DNA of 41,639 bases from contig JADHOX010000006.1 of the NCBI GenBank assembly GCA_016778805.1, forward strand, positions 1-41,639, in the 5' to 3' direction. The notes under the pieces are model-generated. The model did not search any database. It was not told the origin of the DNA and saw only the letters and a program-made list of their open reading frames with translations. The position numbers and the translations under genes are program-made. This DNA comes from Rickettsiales bacterium. GTDB taxonomy: Bacteria > Pseudomonadota > Alphaproteobacteria > Rickettsiales > JABIRX01. Positions 17,059 through 25,993 of the stretch are shown piece by piece (position 1 is the stretch's first letter; every line of letters starts with the position of its first letter).

Positions 17059-18587
17059 AAAAAATTCAACAAGACAATATGAACAATATCATAAAAATTA
17101 AACATAATAAAACAGGTTTAGATTTTGATACCCCATTACTTTTTGAAACATCTGATGAAAATCATTCCAAAATTGGTGTTGATTTAGAATCATTTCCAGA
17201 TTTTACGATTAAAACTGGTCAAGATGCTAGAGAAACTGTTGATCTACCATCTCATAGTGAGCCAGAAGTTATTAGACATTTTACACGTCTTTCTCAAAAA
17301 AACTTTTCAATTGATACTGGTTTTTATCCTTTAGGATCATGTACGATGAAACATAACCCTAGATTAAATGAGAAAGTTGCAAGATTTGATGGTTTTTCTC
17401 AGATTCATCCATTACAACCGACAAAGACAACTCAAGGAGCGCTTGAGTTAATGGTTGAATTACAAAACTGGCTAAAAGAACTTAGTGGGCTTGCTGCTGC
17501 TAGCTTGCTTCCTGCAGCTGGAGCTCATGGTGAATATACTGGAATGAGAGTAATCAAACAAGCTCATATAACTAAAGAAGGTTCCCCAAGAAAATATGTT
17601 CTTATACCTGATTCTGCTCATGGAACCAACCCTTCAACCACTGCAGCAATTGGTTACAATATAATCACAATTAAAACTGGTCCAGATGGATCATGTGTTC
17701 TTAGCGATATAGAAGATGCAGTTGCAAAACATGGTAAAGATATTGCGGGCATTATGATTACAAACCCGAATACATGTGGAAAATTTGAAAAAAACATTCT
17801 TGAAATATCAGAACTTATACACTCTGTTGGAGCTTATTTTTATTGTGATGGCGCTAATTTTAATGCCATTGTTGGTAATATAAAACCAGCTGATTTTGGC
17901 GTTGATGTAATGCATTTCAATCTACATAAAACTTTTTCTACCCCGCATGGAGGTGGTGGACCTGGATGTGGACCAATTGCCGTATGTAAAGATTTGGTTG
18001 ATTATTTACCAACTCCATTAATTGAAAACAAAGATGGACAATTAGATTTTAATTTTGACAGCGAACATTCAATTGGACAAATAAAAGGATTTTATGGTCA
18101 ATTTACACTTATGGTTCGTGCTTTTTCTTATATGAGTTCACTTGGAAAAGATGGGCTTAAACAAGTTGGGCAAGATGCTGTTTTAAGTGCTAATTATATC
18201 CTCAATAAATTAAAAGATTATTACCATATTCCATATCCTGGAAGATGTATGCATGAATGCTTAATTACAGATAAGTTGCAAAAGGCTAATGGAGTATCAA
18301 CTTTAGATATTGCTAAAACTTTGATTGATTTTGGCTTTCATCCAATGACTGTTTATTTCCCTCTTGTTGTTCCAGGGACAATGTTAATTGAACCTACTGA
18401 AACAGAAACTAAAGCTACTATTGATCATTTTGTTGAAGCATTAATTGATATTGCTGTTGATACAAAAAATAACAACACTAATGATATTTTAAATGCTCCA
18501 ATAGCTACAAAATATGATAGGCTTGATGAAACTGGTGCTGCAAGAAATCCTATACTTACATATAAAGATATTATCGCAAATAATTAG
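17052..18587 (+). CDS. gcvPB: Glycine dehydrogenase (decarboxylating) subunit 2
   Basis: C-terminal, PLP-carrying half of the split P protein. The 511-residue chain includes GFYPLGSCTMKHNPRLNE, AAGAHGEYTGMRVIKQ, IPDSAHGTNPSTTAAIGY and the PLP lysine region FNLHKTFSTPHGGGGPGCG. The C-terminal HPMTVYFPLVVPGTMLIEPT is conserved. The ATG at 17052 lies inside the end of gcvPA; an ATG at 17079 would drop nine residues. Its TAG stop abuts the stop of the convergent RodZ-like gene with no intervening base. The L protein (lpd) is not in the window. Confidence 0.97.
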   Translation: MLEKIQQDNMNNIIKIKHNKTGLDFDTPLLFETSDENHSKIGVDLESFPDFTIKTGQDARETVDLPSHSEPEVIRHFTRLSQKNFSIDTGFYPLGSCTMKHNPRLNEKVARFDGFSQIHPLQPTKTTQGALELMVELQNWLKELSGLAAASLLPAAGAHGEYTGMRVIKQAHITKEGSPRKYVLIPDSAHGTNPSTTAAIGYNIITIKTGPDGSCVLSDIEDAVAKHGKDIAGIMITNPNTCGKFEKNILEISELIHSVGAYFYCDGANFNAIVGNIKPADFGVDVMHFNLHKTFSTPHGGGGPGCGPIAVCKDLVDYLPTPLIENKDGQLDFNFDSEHSIGQIKGFYGQFTLMVRAFSYMSSLGKDGLKQVGQDAVLSANYILNKLKDYYHIPYPGRCMHECLITDKLQKANGVSTLDIAKTLIDFGFHPMTVYFPLVVPGTMLIEPTETETKATIDHFVEALIDIAVDTKNNNTNDILNAPIATKYDRLDETGAARNPILTYKDIIANN

Positions 18588-19028
18588 TTATTTCGAGATA
18601 TCTTCAAGTGTTAAGAGCCTTTCTGGGGTTAATTGCTTAACAATTTTTTTATCAGTTGAATAGTTTTGATAGGATACATATCCCCAAAATATTATTGCAC
18701 AAATTAATGCTATTTCAATATGATCAATAGTTGGTTTTTTTGCTAATTCAGGATCAATTATATCGTCATCAATATCATTACAATCAAGTTCAGAAACTCG
18801 ATCAAATTCATCACTGTCAATATTTAGAAAATCTTGATAAGCCTTGCAATACCTAACAAACAAAATTTGATTATTTTGAAAAAAATCTAAATCAAATGCT
18901 TCGATTTCCTTAAGTCTTCGCTTTGGGATTTTAGTTGTTTTATATACATCTCTTATGGAAAGATTTTGTTCTTCTCGAGTAGCTTTTAAAATTTTCACTA
19001 CCCTTCTAATTGAGGATATATCTTCCAT
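18588..19028 (-). CDS. Short RodZ-like membrane-anchored helix-turn-helix protein
   Basis: A 146-residue protein with an N-terminal Xre/RodZ-type HTH (about residues 8-75: LKATREEQNLSIRDVYKTTK and IPKRRLKEIEAFDLDFF), an acidic linker (DCNDIDDDIID) and one transmembrane segment at about 104-121 (IEIALICAIIFWGYVSYQ), then about 25 residues outside. This resembles the N-terminal part of RodZ, which links MreB to the cell wall machinery. RodZ is usually about 300 residues with a C-terminal beta domain; that domain is missing here. It lies 2 bp after nadA in a trpS-nadA-HTH run. The function is inferred from architecture. Confidence 0.8.
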   Translation of the reverse strand: MEDISSIRRVVKILKATREEQNLSIRDVYKTTKIPKRRLKEIEAFDLDFFQNNQILFVRYCKAYQDFLNIDSDEFDRVSELDCNDIDDDIIDPELAKKPTIDHIEIALICAIIFWGYVSYQNYSTDKKIVKQLTPERLLTLEDISK

Positions 19029-19030
19029 AA

Positions 19031-19972
19031 TTAATAACTTAACATTCTATCCAATGAAGCTTTAGCCTTCGTAAAAACTTGATTATTAACTGATATTTCT
19101 GGTCCAAGAGTATTAAGCGCTTTATAAAGCTTTTCAATATTATTAAGGCGCATATAAGGACATGTATTACAATGAGTACATTCAACACCATCTTTTGCTA
19201 CAGCTTTAACGTCATAGAAATTACTTGATGGCGCTAGTTTTTTCATTTGGTGAATAATACCTGATTCAGTAAGAACTATAAAATCTTTACCTTTATTATC
19301 ATTTACATGATTTAGTAATGATGATGTTGATCCAATATGATCAGCATGACTCAAAAGATGCTCTGGACATTCTGGATGAGCGATTACTTGAGAATGAGGA
19401 TACCTAGTTTTTAGTTTAACAACCTCTTTTTCGGAAAATTGTTCATGTACAATACAAGTACCATTCCAAAGTATCATATCGCGACCAGTTTTTTTAATTA
19501 AATAACTCCCAAGATATTTATCTGGAGCAAAAATAATCTTCTTCTTAGGATCAATTGATCTTATTATTTTTTCAGCATTAGACGAAGTCACAATAATATC
19601 AGAAAGCGCTTTAATATCAGCTGAACAATTAATATAAGAAATAACTATTGCATCATCATGTTTTTTAACAAAACTACTAAAAGCATCAGGCTGGCATGAT
19701 TTTTCAAGCGAACAACCTGCATTCAAATCAGGAATAATAACCGTTTTATCTGGACTTAATATCTTAGCAACTTCAGCCATAAAATAAACACCACAAAACA
19801 CTATTACATCAGCATCAGTAGCTTTAGCTTTTTTTGATAGATCAAGAGAATCACCTATAAAATCAGCAATATCTTGAATTTCATCATCTTGATAATAATG
19901 AGCCAAAATAACAGCATTCTTTTCTTTTTTCAAACGCTCAATTTCTTGTTCATAATTTAATATTCCATTCAT
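19031..19972 (-). CDS. nadA: Quinolinate synthase
   Basis: [4Fe-4S] enzyme condensing iminoaspartate with dihydroxyacetone phosphate to quinolinate in NAD synthesis. The 313 residues contain AVILAHYYQDDEIQDIADF, a conserved cysteine in VIVFCGVYFMAE (residue 60), a second in WNGTCIVHEQF and a third in the ECTHCNTCPYMRLN segment near the C-terminus, plus AHPECPEHL. AGGA lies about 6 bases before the ATG, one of few clear ribosome-binding sites here. It follows trpS by 13 bp. nadB and nadC are not visible. Confidence 0.97.
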   Translation of the reverse strand: MNGILNYEQEIERLKKEKNAVILAHYYQDDEIQDIADFIGDSLDLSKKAKATDADVIVFCGVYFMAEVAKILSPDKTVIIPDLNAGCSLEKSCQPDAFSSFVKKHDDAIVISYINCSADIKALSDIIVTSSNAEKIIRSIDPKKKIIFAPDKYLGSYLIKKTGRDMILWNGTCIVHEQFSEKEVVKLKTRYPHSQVIAHPECPEHLLSHADHIGSTSSLLNHVNDNKGKDFIVLTESGIIHQMKKLAPSSNFYDVKAVAKDGVECTHCNTCPYMRLNNIEKLYKALNTLGPEISVNNQVFTKAKASLDRMLSY

Positions 19973-19985
19973 AGCAAATCCTAAT

Positions 19986-20975
19986 TTACTTACTCAACCC
20001 TACAATTTTTTTAATATCATTAATATTTTTGTCAGATATCTCAATTGCTTTATTTTTACCAGCAGATAAACAGCTCAAAATATAAGTTTTATCATTAATT
20101 AAATCATTAACTTTTTCTCTTATAGGCTCAACTACTGAGATAACTGCTTCAGAAAGTAAATTTTTAAATTCTGAAGATGTTTTACCAGCCATTTTTTGAA
20201 CAGCATCTTCTGCAGAAATATTTGTACAACCTGCATAAATATTAATTAAATTCTGAACCTCTAATCTATTATCAAGATTTAAAGTGATTTCAGGTAGAAT
20301 ATCTGTTTTAGCTTTTTTTATTTTTAACAGAATTTGATCATTGCTATCAGTTAAATTTATTCTCGTCATATCCGAAAGATCTGATTTACTCATTTTATTA
20401 GCGGCATTTCTAAGCGACATTATCCGCTTTGTTTTCGAAGAAATAATTGGTGTAACCTTAGAAAAATATTGAACTGAATATTTAGCATTAAACGATGCTG
20501 CAATATCATTTGTAAGTTCTAAATGCTGTAATTGGTCATCACCTACTGGAACAGAATGAGCTTTATATAGAAGAATATCTGCAGCCATTAATATAGGATA
20601 AGTAAACAAGCCTGAACAAACAGAATCTTTGTTCTTTCCTTTATCTTTGAATTGAGTCATTCGATTCAATTTACCCATCGATGTAACATTAGCTAAAATC
20701 CACATTAATTCAGTATGATGCACAACATCGGATTGACGAAAAACAATAGCCTTTTCTGGATTAACACCTGCTGCAATATAAGTTGCAAATGTATTAATAA
20801 CGTTATCAGCTAATTCTGAATGATTAAGACTATCTCCAGATAAAGCATGTAAATCAACAATTGGAAATACGCAACGAGCTTCATCTTGAAACTTTTGCCA
20901 GTTTTTCAGTGATCCTAAATAATTTCCAATGTGCAAATTTCCAGTTGGCTGTATACCAGAAACAACAATTTTCAT
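19986..20975 (-). CDS. trpS: Tryptophanyl-tRNA synthetase
   Basis: Class I aminoacyl-tRNA synthetase charging tRNA-Trp. The 329-residue protein has the HIGH-type motif in QPTGNLHIGNYLGSL (residues 9-23) and the KMSKS motif in AANKMSKSDLSD, with PVGDDQLQHLELTNDIA between. Length is normal for bacterial TrpS. It is the first gene of a minus-strand run trpS-nadA-HTH protein and is divergent from dut across a 105-bp region. No tryptophan leader peptide or T-box is seen upstream. Confidence 0.97.
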   Translation of the reverse strand: MKIVVSGIQPTGNLHIGNYLGSLKNWQKFQDEARCVFPIVDLHALSGDSLNHSELADNVINTFATYIAAGVNPEKAIVFRQSDVVHHTELMWILANVTSMGKLNRMTQFKDKGKNKDSVCSGLFTYPILMAADILLYKAHSVPVGDDQLQHLELTNDIAASFNAKYSVQYFSKVTPIISSKTKRIMSLRNAANKMSKSDLSDMTRINLTDSNDQILLKIKKAKTDILPEITLNLDNRLEVQNLINIYAGCTNISAEDAVQKMAGKTSSEFKNLLSEAVISVVEPIREKVNDLINDKTYILSCLSAGKNKAIEISDKNINDIKKIVGLSK

Positions 20976-21049
20976 TTTTGATTTGTAATTTAGATTCTAT
21001 TACTTATTACTATTACCTGCTTAACCCAGTCTTACCAAAGCTTAAGCGA

Positions 21050-21055
21050 TATAAT
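21050..21055 (+). promoter_or_regulatory. Probable -10 element of the dut promoter
   Basis: A perfect TATAAT lies 25 bases before the dut ATG, following the palindrome GCTTAAGC (21040-21047). A convincing -35 at 16-18 bases is not seen, so the promoter may be weak or activator-dependent. Confidence 0.45.
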
Positions 21056-21080
21056 AGCATAACCTTTTTAAGCAAATATT

Positions 21081-21527
21081 ATGAAATTGCAAATAAAACA
21101 GTTAAAAACCGGCATTAATACTCCAAACTATGCAACTACTGATAGCGCAGGTTTCGATCTTGAAGCAGCTAACATAGATGAAATTATTATAAAACCAGGT
21201 CAAACTGCTTTAATCCCTTCTGGACTTGCAATGGCATTACCCAAAGGCTATGAAGCGCAAGTTAGGCCAAGATCAGGTCTTGCATTAAAAAAATCAATCA
21301 CTGTTTTAAATACACCAGGAACTATTGATGCAGATTATAGAGGTGAAGTTGGCGTAATCTTAATCAATCATGGAAATGAAGATTTTCATGTTACAAAAGG
21401 AATGAGAATTGCTCAAATAGTTATCAACAAATATGAAAAAGCAGATATTCAAATAGTTGAAAATCTTGATGAAACTGAAAGAGGTTCTGGTGGTTTTGGT
21501 TCTACGGGAACAAAATCTGTTGCTTAG
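21081..21527 (+). CDS. dut: dUTP pyrophosphatase (dUTPase)
   Basis: Hydrolyses dUTP to dUMP, keeping uracil out of DNA and feeding thymidylate synthesis. The 148-residue trimeric type shows the five family motifs: [49 protein letters not shown], and the C-terminal arm [10 protein letters not shown]. The start at ATG 21081 has no Shine-Dalgarno sequence. The stop is 6 bp from the stop of the convergent trpC gene. Confidence 0.97.
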   Translation: MKLQIKQLKTGINTPNYATTDSAGFDLEAANIDEIIIKPGQTALIPSGLAMALPKGYEAQVRPRSGLALKKSITVLNTPGTIDADYRGEVGVILINHGNEDFHVTKGMRIAQIVINKYEKADIQIVENLDETERGSGGFGSTGTKSVA

Positions 21528-21533
21528 TTAAAA

Positions 21534-22298
21534 TTATTTTAATTTAAAACTTCCTTCCATTAAACTTGTTCCGATAAGAAAAGCTTTAGAGCCTTGTTTT
21601 TGTAGATATTCTATATCATTTTGTGATTTTATTCCACTTTCAGAAATTAAAATTTTATCCTTTGGAATTAAATGAGCTAATTCTTCTGTAGTTTTTAGAT
21701 TTATATCCAAACTTGTAAGATCTCGATTATTAATTCCAACTAATGGCGTTTTTAATTCTAATGCTTTTATTAACTCTTCTTCATTATGACTTTCAACCAA
21801 CACATCAAGACCAAGTGTATTTGCCAAATCTTCATATTCTTTTGCCTGCGCTAAAGATAAACTAGCCATAATTAATAAAACAGCATCAGCTCCTATTAAT
21901 TTTGCTTCATAAATTTGATATGGATCAATAATAAAATCTTTTCTTAACACTGGTAAGTTTGTAGCTTTTTTAGCAATCAAAACGTCAATATCCTGACCTT
22001 TGAAATATTTTTCATCTGTAAGCACCGATAAACATGTGGCTCCCATTTGATGATATTTATTAGCTTGAATAGCAACATCAATCTCAATGTTAATATCTCC
22101 TTTCGATGGAGATGCCTTTTTAATTTCACAAATATAAGCAATATTTTTAACTTTTATCGCCTCATTAATTGCCGATAAAAAACAAGCTTTATTAGTTAAA
22201 TCAAGACACATTACCCTTAGCTCAGCTAGAGATTTCTTAAGTTTCCGATTCTCAACAAACTCACGTTTATAATTATTAATTTCTTGTAATTTTGACAT
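21534..22298 (-). CDS. trpC: Indole-3-glycerol phosphate synthase
   Basis: TIM-barrel enzyme closing the indole ring in tryptophan synthesis. The 254 residues include AYICEIKKASPSKGDINIEI (catalytic Lys in EIKKASPSKG), VLTDEKYFKGQ, PVLRKDFIIDPYQIYEAKLIGADAVLLI, LVGINNRDLTSLDIN and ISESGIKSQNDI. No trpA, trpB, trpD or trpF is near. It is the last gene of a recG-pyrC-DUF1467-trpC run and its ATG overlaps the stop of the DUF1467 gene by one base (TAATG), so it is translationally coupled. GGAG lies 11 bases upstream. Confidence 0.96.
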   Translation of the reverse strand: MSKLQEINNYKREFVENRKLKKSLAELRVMCLDLTNKACFLSAINEAIKVKNIAYICEIKKASPSKGDINIEIDVAIQANKYHQMGATCLSVLTDEKYFKGQDIDVLIAKKATNLPVLRKDFIIDPYQIYEAKLIGADAVLLIMASLSLAQAKEYEDLANTLGLDVLVESHNEEELIKALELKTPLVGINNRDLTSLDINLKTTEELAHLIPKDKILISESGIKSQNDIEYLQKQGSKAFLIGTSLMEGSFKLK

Positions 22299-22519
22299 TA
22301 TACCAAAGTCTCCAAATATGAGTTTAAATAGCTACAAAAAAGATAAGTCAAAATTGGCGAAATCACCGTTGTCGCCAAAAGCTTTGCTTTCAAATGAGTT
22401 TTCTTTGGAGGTGATCCTTCTATGCCAATTTTATCATTTGATTCAACCCCTATTGGTAAAGACATAAAAAAGACAATCCACCAAATACAAACAAAAGTAA
22501 CTACGTAACTAACAACCAT
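22298..22519 (-). CDS. DUF1467 family membrane protein
   Basis: A 73-residue protein with two predicted membrane helices, one at residues 3-22 (SYVVTFVCIWWIVFFMSLPI) and one at about 47-66. Between them is the segment LPIGVESNDKIGIEGSPPKK; the WWIVFF-LP-GV pattern is typical of DUF1467, a small family I know chiefly from alphaproteobacteria. Its function is unknown. It lies 14 bp after pyrC and overlaps trpC by one base. It is useful as a lineage marker. Confidence 0.85.
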   Translation of the reverse strand: MVVSYVVTFVCIWWIVFFMSLPIGVESNDKIGIEGSPPKKTHLKAKLLATTVISPILTYLFCSYLNSYLETLV

Positions 22520-22533
22520 ATCTTATATATAAT

Positions 22534-23820
22534 TTATTCACTCTCATCAAAAACAATATTTCCAGCAAGAATAGTTAAAATATTTTTTCCTTTTACTTCT
22601 CGACCATGAAATGGTGTATTATTTGACTTTGAATGAAAATTATTCTTATCAATTACCCATTTATGCTCAAGATCAATTAAAGCAAGATCTGCATCAGCAC
22701 CCTTTGCTATAACACCTTTGTCTAATCCTAAAATCTCAGAAGCTTGAAAAGTAATTAAACCAAGAACATGATTAAGGTCCATACCATGTTTATTAACAAG
22801 CTCAAGCGACAATGGTAACATAGTCTCGAGACCAACAATACCGAAAGGAGCTTGTTCAATTGGTAATTCTTTAGAAGAAGCCTCATGAGGAGCATGATCA
22901 GTTGCTATAGCATCAACATAACCATCCTTAATAGCTTGGATTAAAAAATCTCTATCTTCTTCAGATCTAAGTGGAGGGTTCATCTTTGCATTTGCAGCAT
23001 GATCAATAACAGCTGCATCAGTAAGAGAAAAATGATGAGGAGAAACCTCACAAGTAATATTCAAACCATCTTTTTTGGCTTTTATAATTAACTCCATTGA
23101 TTCCTTTGTTGATACATGTAATACATGATATTTTGAGCCAGTTTCACGCAAAATCTCAATATCTCTTGCAACAATAGCTGATTCCGAAGCATTACATATA
23201 CCAGCTATTCCTAATTGCTGAGATACTTCGCCTTCATTTATCGCACCACCATTTGTTAAGCTCAAATCTTCAGCATGTTGAGCAATTGTAGTATTATATG
23301 TTTTTGCATATTCAAATGCCCGTCTCAACAAATATGAATTTGCAACCGGTAATCCATCATCAGTAAATCCAACAGCGCCTTTTTCTTTCATTAGCCCCAT
23401 ATTAGCAAGCTCTTCTCCCTTCATACCAATGGTTACAGCTCCGTAAAAGAATATGTTACATTTAGCTTCAGCTTTTGCTTTTAGGTTAATGTAATCAATT
23501 ACCAAATCATTATCAATTACAGGATTTGTATTTGGCTGACACACAACAGATGTCACTCCACCTGCAGCTGCTGAAGCTGAACCAGTTACGATATCTTCTT
23601 TATGTGTCACACCAGGATCGCGAAAATGTACCTGGATATCAACTATTCCAGGGATTAATAATTTACCATCACAATTAATTTCTGTTATCTTATCAGAATT
23701 AGATATATCAGGACCAAAATCGATTATTTTACCATCAACAATAAGCATATTGCCAAGTTTAGAATATTGTGTTTTTGGATCAGTGATAAGAGCGTTTTTT
23801 AGAAATAGATTACCAGTCAT
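22534..23820 (-). CDS. pyrC: Dihydroorotase (class I, AllB/PyrC family)
   Basis: Metal-dependent amidohydrolase closing carbamoyl aspartate to dihydroorotate in pyrimidine synthesis. The 428 residues show GIVDIQVHFRDPGVTHKED, CQPNTNPVID, GFTDDGLPV, IAQHAEDLSL, VLHVSTKESM, CEVSPHHFSL and the catalytic ATDHAPHEASSKE. The first His of the usual HxH zinc motif is Gln here (Q63-V-H65); other ligand positions (H in AQHAED, H in LHVST, D in TDHAPH) are kept. It starts 3 bp after recG. No pyrB is adjacent. Confidence 0.93.
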   Translation of the reverse strand: MTGNLFLKNALITDPKTQYSKLGNMLIVDGKIIDFGPDISNSDKITEINCDGKLLIPGIVDIQVHFRDPGVTHKEDIVTGSASAAAGGVTSVVCQPNTNPVIDNDLVIDYINLKAKAEAKCNIFFYGAVTIGMKGEELANMGLMKEKGAVGFTDDGLPVANSYLLRRAFEYAKTYNTTIAQHAEDLSLTNGGAINEGEVSQQLGIAGICNASESAIVARDIEILRETGSKYHVLHVSTKESMELIIKAKKDGLNITCEVSPHHFSLTDAAVIDHAANAKMNPPLRSEEDRDFLIQAIKDGYVDAIATDHAPHEASSKELPIEQAPFGIVGLETMLPLSLELVNKHGMDLNHVLGLITFQASEILGLDKGVIAKGADADLALIDLEHKWVIDKNNFHSKSNNTPFHGREVKGKNILTILAGNIVFDESE

Positions 23821-23823
23821 AAT

Positions 23824-25914
23824 TTAAGAAATATTTTTTATAATTGCCGTTAGATCATAATCAAAAATACTTAACAATGCTTGAAGCCTTTTGCCCCTAG
23901 TGCCAGCAAGATAAGGATCTTTAGCTATGATATATTTAGCATCTTTATTTGCTATTTTCAACAAATCATAATGCTCTCGTAAATTTACAAAATGAAAATT
24001 TGGTATACCACTTTGTTTAACCCCAACCAAATCACCAGCTCCCCTAATTTTTAAGTCTTGCTCAGCTATATAAAATCCATCATTAGAATTACGCATTACA
24101 TCAAGCCTTGCAAGTGAAGTTTCGTTAGCCTTATAACTTGTATATAACAAAACACATTTCGATTGTTTTTCACCTCTACCTACCCTGCCTCTTAATTGAT
24201 GCAATTGCGCCAAACCAAACCTCTCAGACTGTTCAATAACAATGATTGTACTATCAGGAACATCAACTCCAACTTCAATTACAGTGGTTGCCACTAAAAT
24301 TTTTGCATCACCTTCTTTGAATCTTTTGAAAGCATTATCCTTTTGATTTGAATCCATTTTACCATGGATCATAGAAACTTGATCTTTACCAAAAAATTGC
24401 TGAAATTCTTTATATCTAGTCTCAACGGCGGTTAAATCCGATTTCTCCTGCTCCTCAACTAATGGACAAATCCAGTATAATTTTTCTCCATCTGCTATAG
24501 CCTTTTTTGCAGAATCTAAAATATCTGCCACTTTCTTATCAGACATTACTCTCGTAATTATCTCTTTTCGACCCTTTGGTTTAGTTTTCAAAAAAGACAA
24601 CTCCATATCACCATAAAGACTAAGCGCCAAACTTCTTGGAATAGGTGTAGCTGACATTAATAACATATCTGTATTATAACCCTTATCAGCTAGCCTAGAT
24701 CGTTGAGCGACACCAAATCGATGCTGCTCATCAATTACAACAAGACCCAAATTTTTAAACTCAACTTTATCATAAAATAATGCATGTGTTCCAATTACTA
24801 TATCAATATCACCTTTTTTAAGCTTACTTTGAAGTATCTTTTTATTATGATGACCTATATCTCCTTTTAAAAGCTCAATCTTTAATGGAAGATTTTCACA
24901 AAGTGACTTAAGAGTTTTATAATGTTGTTCTGCTAAGATTGATGTTGGAGCCATCAATGCTGACTGTTTTCCTGCAGCTACAGCATAAACCATTGCAGCT
25001 AGCGCAACCATAGTTTTACCAGCTCCTACATCACCTTGAAGCATCCTTGTCATTCGTTTATATGATGACATATCATCAATTACTTCATCAATTGCCTTGA
25101 TCTGACAGGCTGTTAATTCAAAAGGGAGAACATTGTTATAATCTCGATATAAATCATTTTTTGGCAAAGTAGCCTGACCAGTAATATTTTTATTATTTAA
25201 ACGCATTAGAGCGACTGATAATTGACTTGCTAAACATTCATCATATGCAAGCCTTGCAAGATATTGGTCTCTCTGCTCTATTTCATCATCATTATCAGGC
25301 AAATGAAGTTTACGAAGTGACTCAACAAATCCTAAAAAACCGTATTTTTCTTTTAATGGTTCATCATGCCAATCATCAATTTCGGCAAGATTTTTAATAT
25401 TATGATGCACAAGCTTATTTATTTCCTGATTACTAATTCCAGCTGTCAAAGGATATACGGGTTCATTTTTAATTTTATAATATTCATGAACTCTAATCAT
25501 ATAATCCGGATTTGTAACCTGATATGAAGATTTATAAAACCCCAATTTACCAGAAATGATTCGATCCTCATTTTGCGGAAGCATTTTCTGCAGCAAAGGC
25601 ATTGGAAAGTTAAAAAACACCAAATCTAAGTTTTTACCACCAACCATAGCTTTAACTTTTTGTGGCAACCCTTTTTTATAAGCTTTAATATATTTATATG
25701 GACGAATTCTAACTGCCACATAATTTGCAACATGCTCTTTATCAAGATTATCTAATAGCTCTCTTGAAAGAAAATACTTAGGTATATGTAGTAGCAATTT
25801 TAATATTGAATCACCACCAATAAGTGAGAATAAACTGTCTTTATTAATTTTACGAAAATTTCCAAATGAAATTTTAGTGAAGATATTTTGTTTATTTAAA
25901 TTAACAGCTTTCAT
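23824..25914 (-). CDS. recG: ATP-dependent DNA helicase RecG
   Basis: Superfamily 2 helicase that reverses stalled replication forks and migrates Holliday junctions. About 696 residues: an N-terminal wedge/OB region (to about residue 230), helicase motif I LQGDVGAGKT (about 293-302), motif II VVIDEQHRFG, motif III LLMSATPIPRSLAL, and motif VI QLHQLRGRVGRGEKQS. The ATG at 25914 is chosen; a TTG one codon upstream (25917) is possible. It heads the recG-pyrC-DUF1467-trpC run, downstream of the rpsT terminator, so it probably has a promoter near that hairpin. Confidence 0.97.
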   Translation of the reverse strand: MKAVNLNKQNIFTKISFGNFRKINKDSLFSLIGGDSILKLLLHIPKYFLSRELLDNLDKEHVANYVAVRIRPYKYIKAYKKGLPQKVKAMVGGKNLDLVFFNFPMPLLQKMLPQNEDRIISGKLGFYKSSYQVTNPDYMIRVHEYYKIKNEPVYPLTAGISNQEINKLVHHNIKNLAEIDDWHDEPLKEKYGFLGFVESLRKLHLPDNDDEIEQRDQYLARLAYDECLASQLSVALMRLNNKNITGQATLPKNDLYRDYNNVLPFELTACQIKAIDEVIDDMSSYKRMTRMLQGDVGAGKTMVALAAMVYAVAAGKQSALMAPTSILAEQHYKTLKSLCENLPLKIELLKGDIGHHNKKILQSKLKKGDIDIVIGTHALFYDKVEFKNLGLVVIDEQHRFGVAQRSRLADKGYNTDMLLMSATPIPRSLALSLYGDMELSFLKTKPKGRKEIITRVMSDKKVADILDSAKKAIADGEKLYWICPLVEEQEKSDLTAVETRYKEFQQFFGKDQVSMIHGKMDSNQKDNAFKRFKEGDAKILVATTVIEVGVDVPDSTIIVIEQSERFGLAQLHQLRGRVGRGEKQSKCVLLYTSYKANETSLARLDVMRNSNDGFYIAEQDLKIRGAGDLVGVKQSGIPNFHFVNLREHYDLLKIANKDAKYIIAKDPYLAGTRGKRLQALLSIFDYDLTAIIKNIS

Positions 25915-25923
25915 CAAAAATAC

Positions 25924-25946
25924 AAAAAGAGCTAATAAAATAGCTC
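25924..25946 (-). terminator. Intrinsic terminator of rpsT
   Basis: On the minus strand GAGCTA (25946-25941), a 6-base loop and TAGCTC (25934-25929) are followed directly by TTTTT (25928-25924) and a further T-rich stretch. It lies 48 bases after the rpsT stop codon and just upstream of recG. It is the only textbook intrinsic terminator that I recognise in the window. Confidence 0.7.
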
Positions 25947-25993
25947 AATTGCCTGTTAATACAATGTTTTTTAGAAGAAAAGCTTAAATAAAA

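Noticed and set aside
20861-21118. 85-residue plus-strand ORF spanning the trpS start and dut start
   Set aside because: It overlaps two well-supported genes in other frames and contains no recognisable feature.
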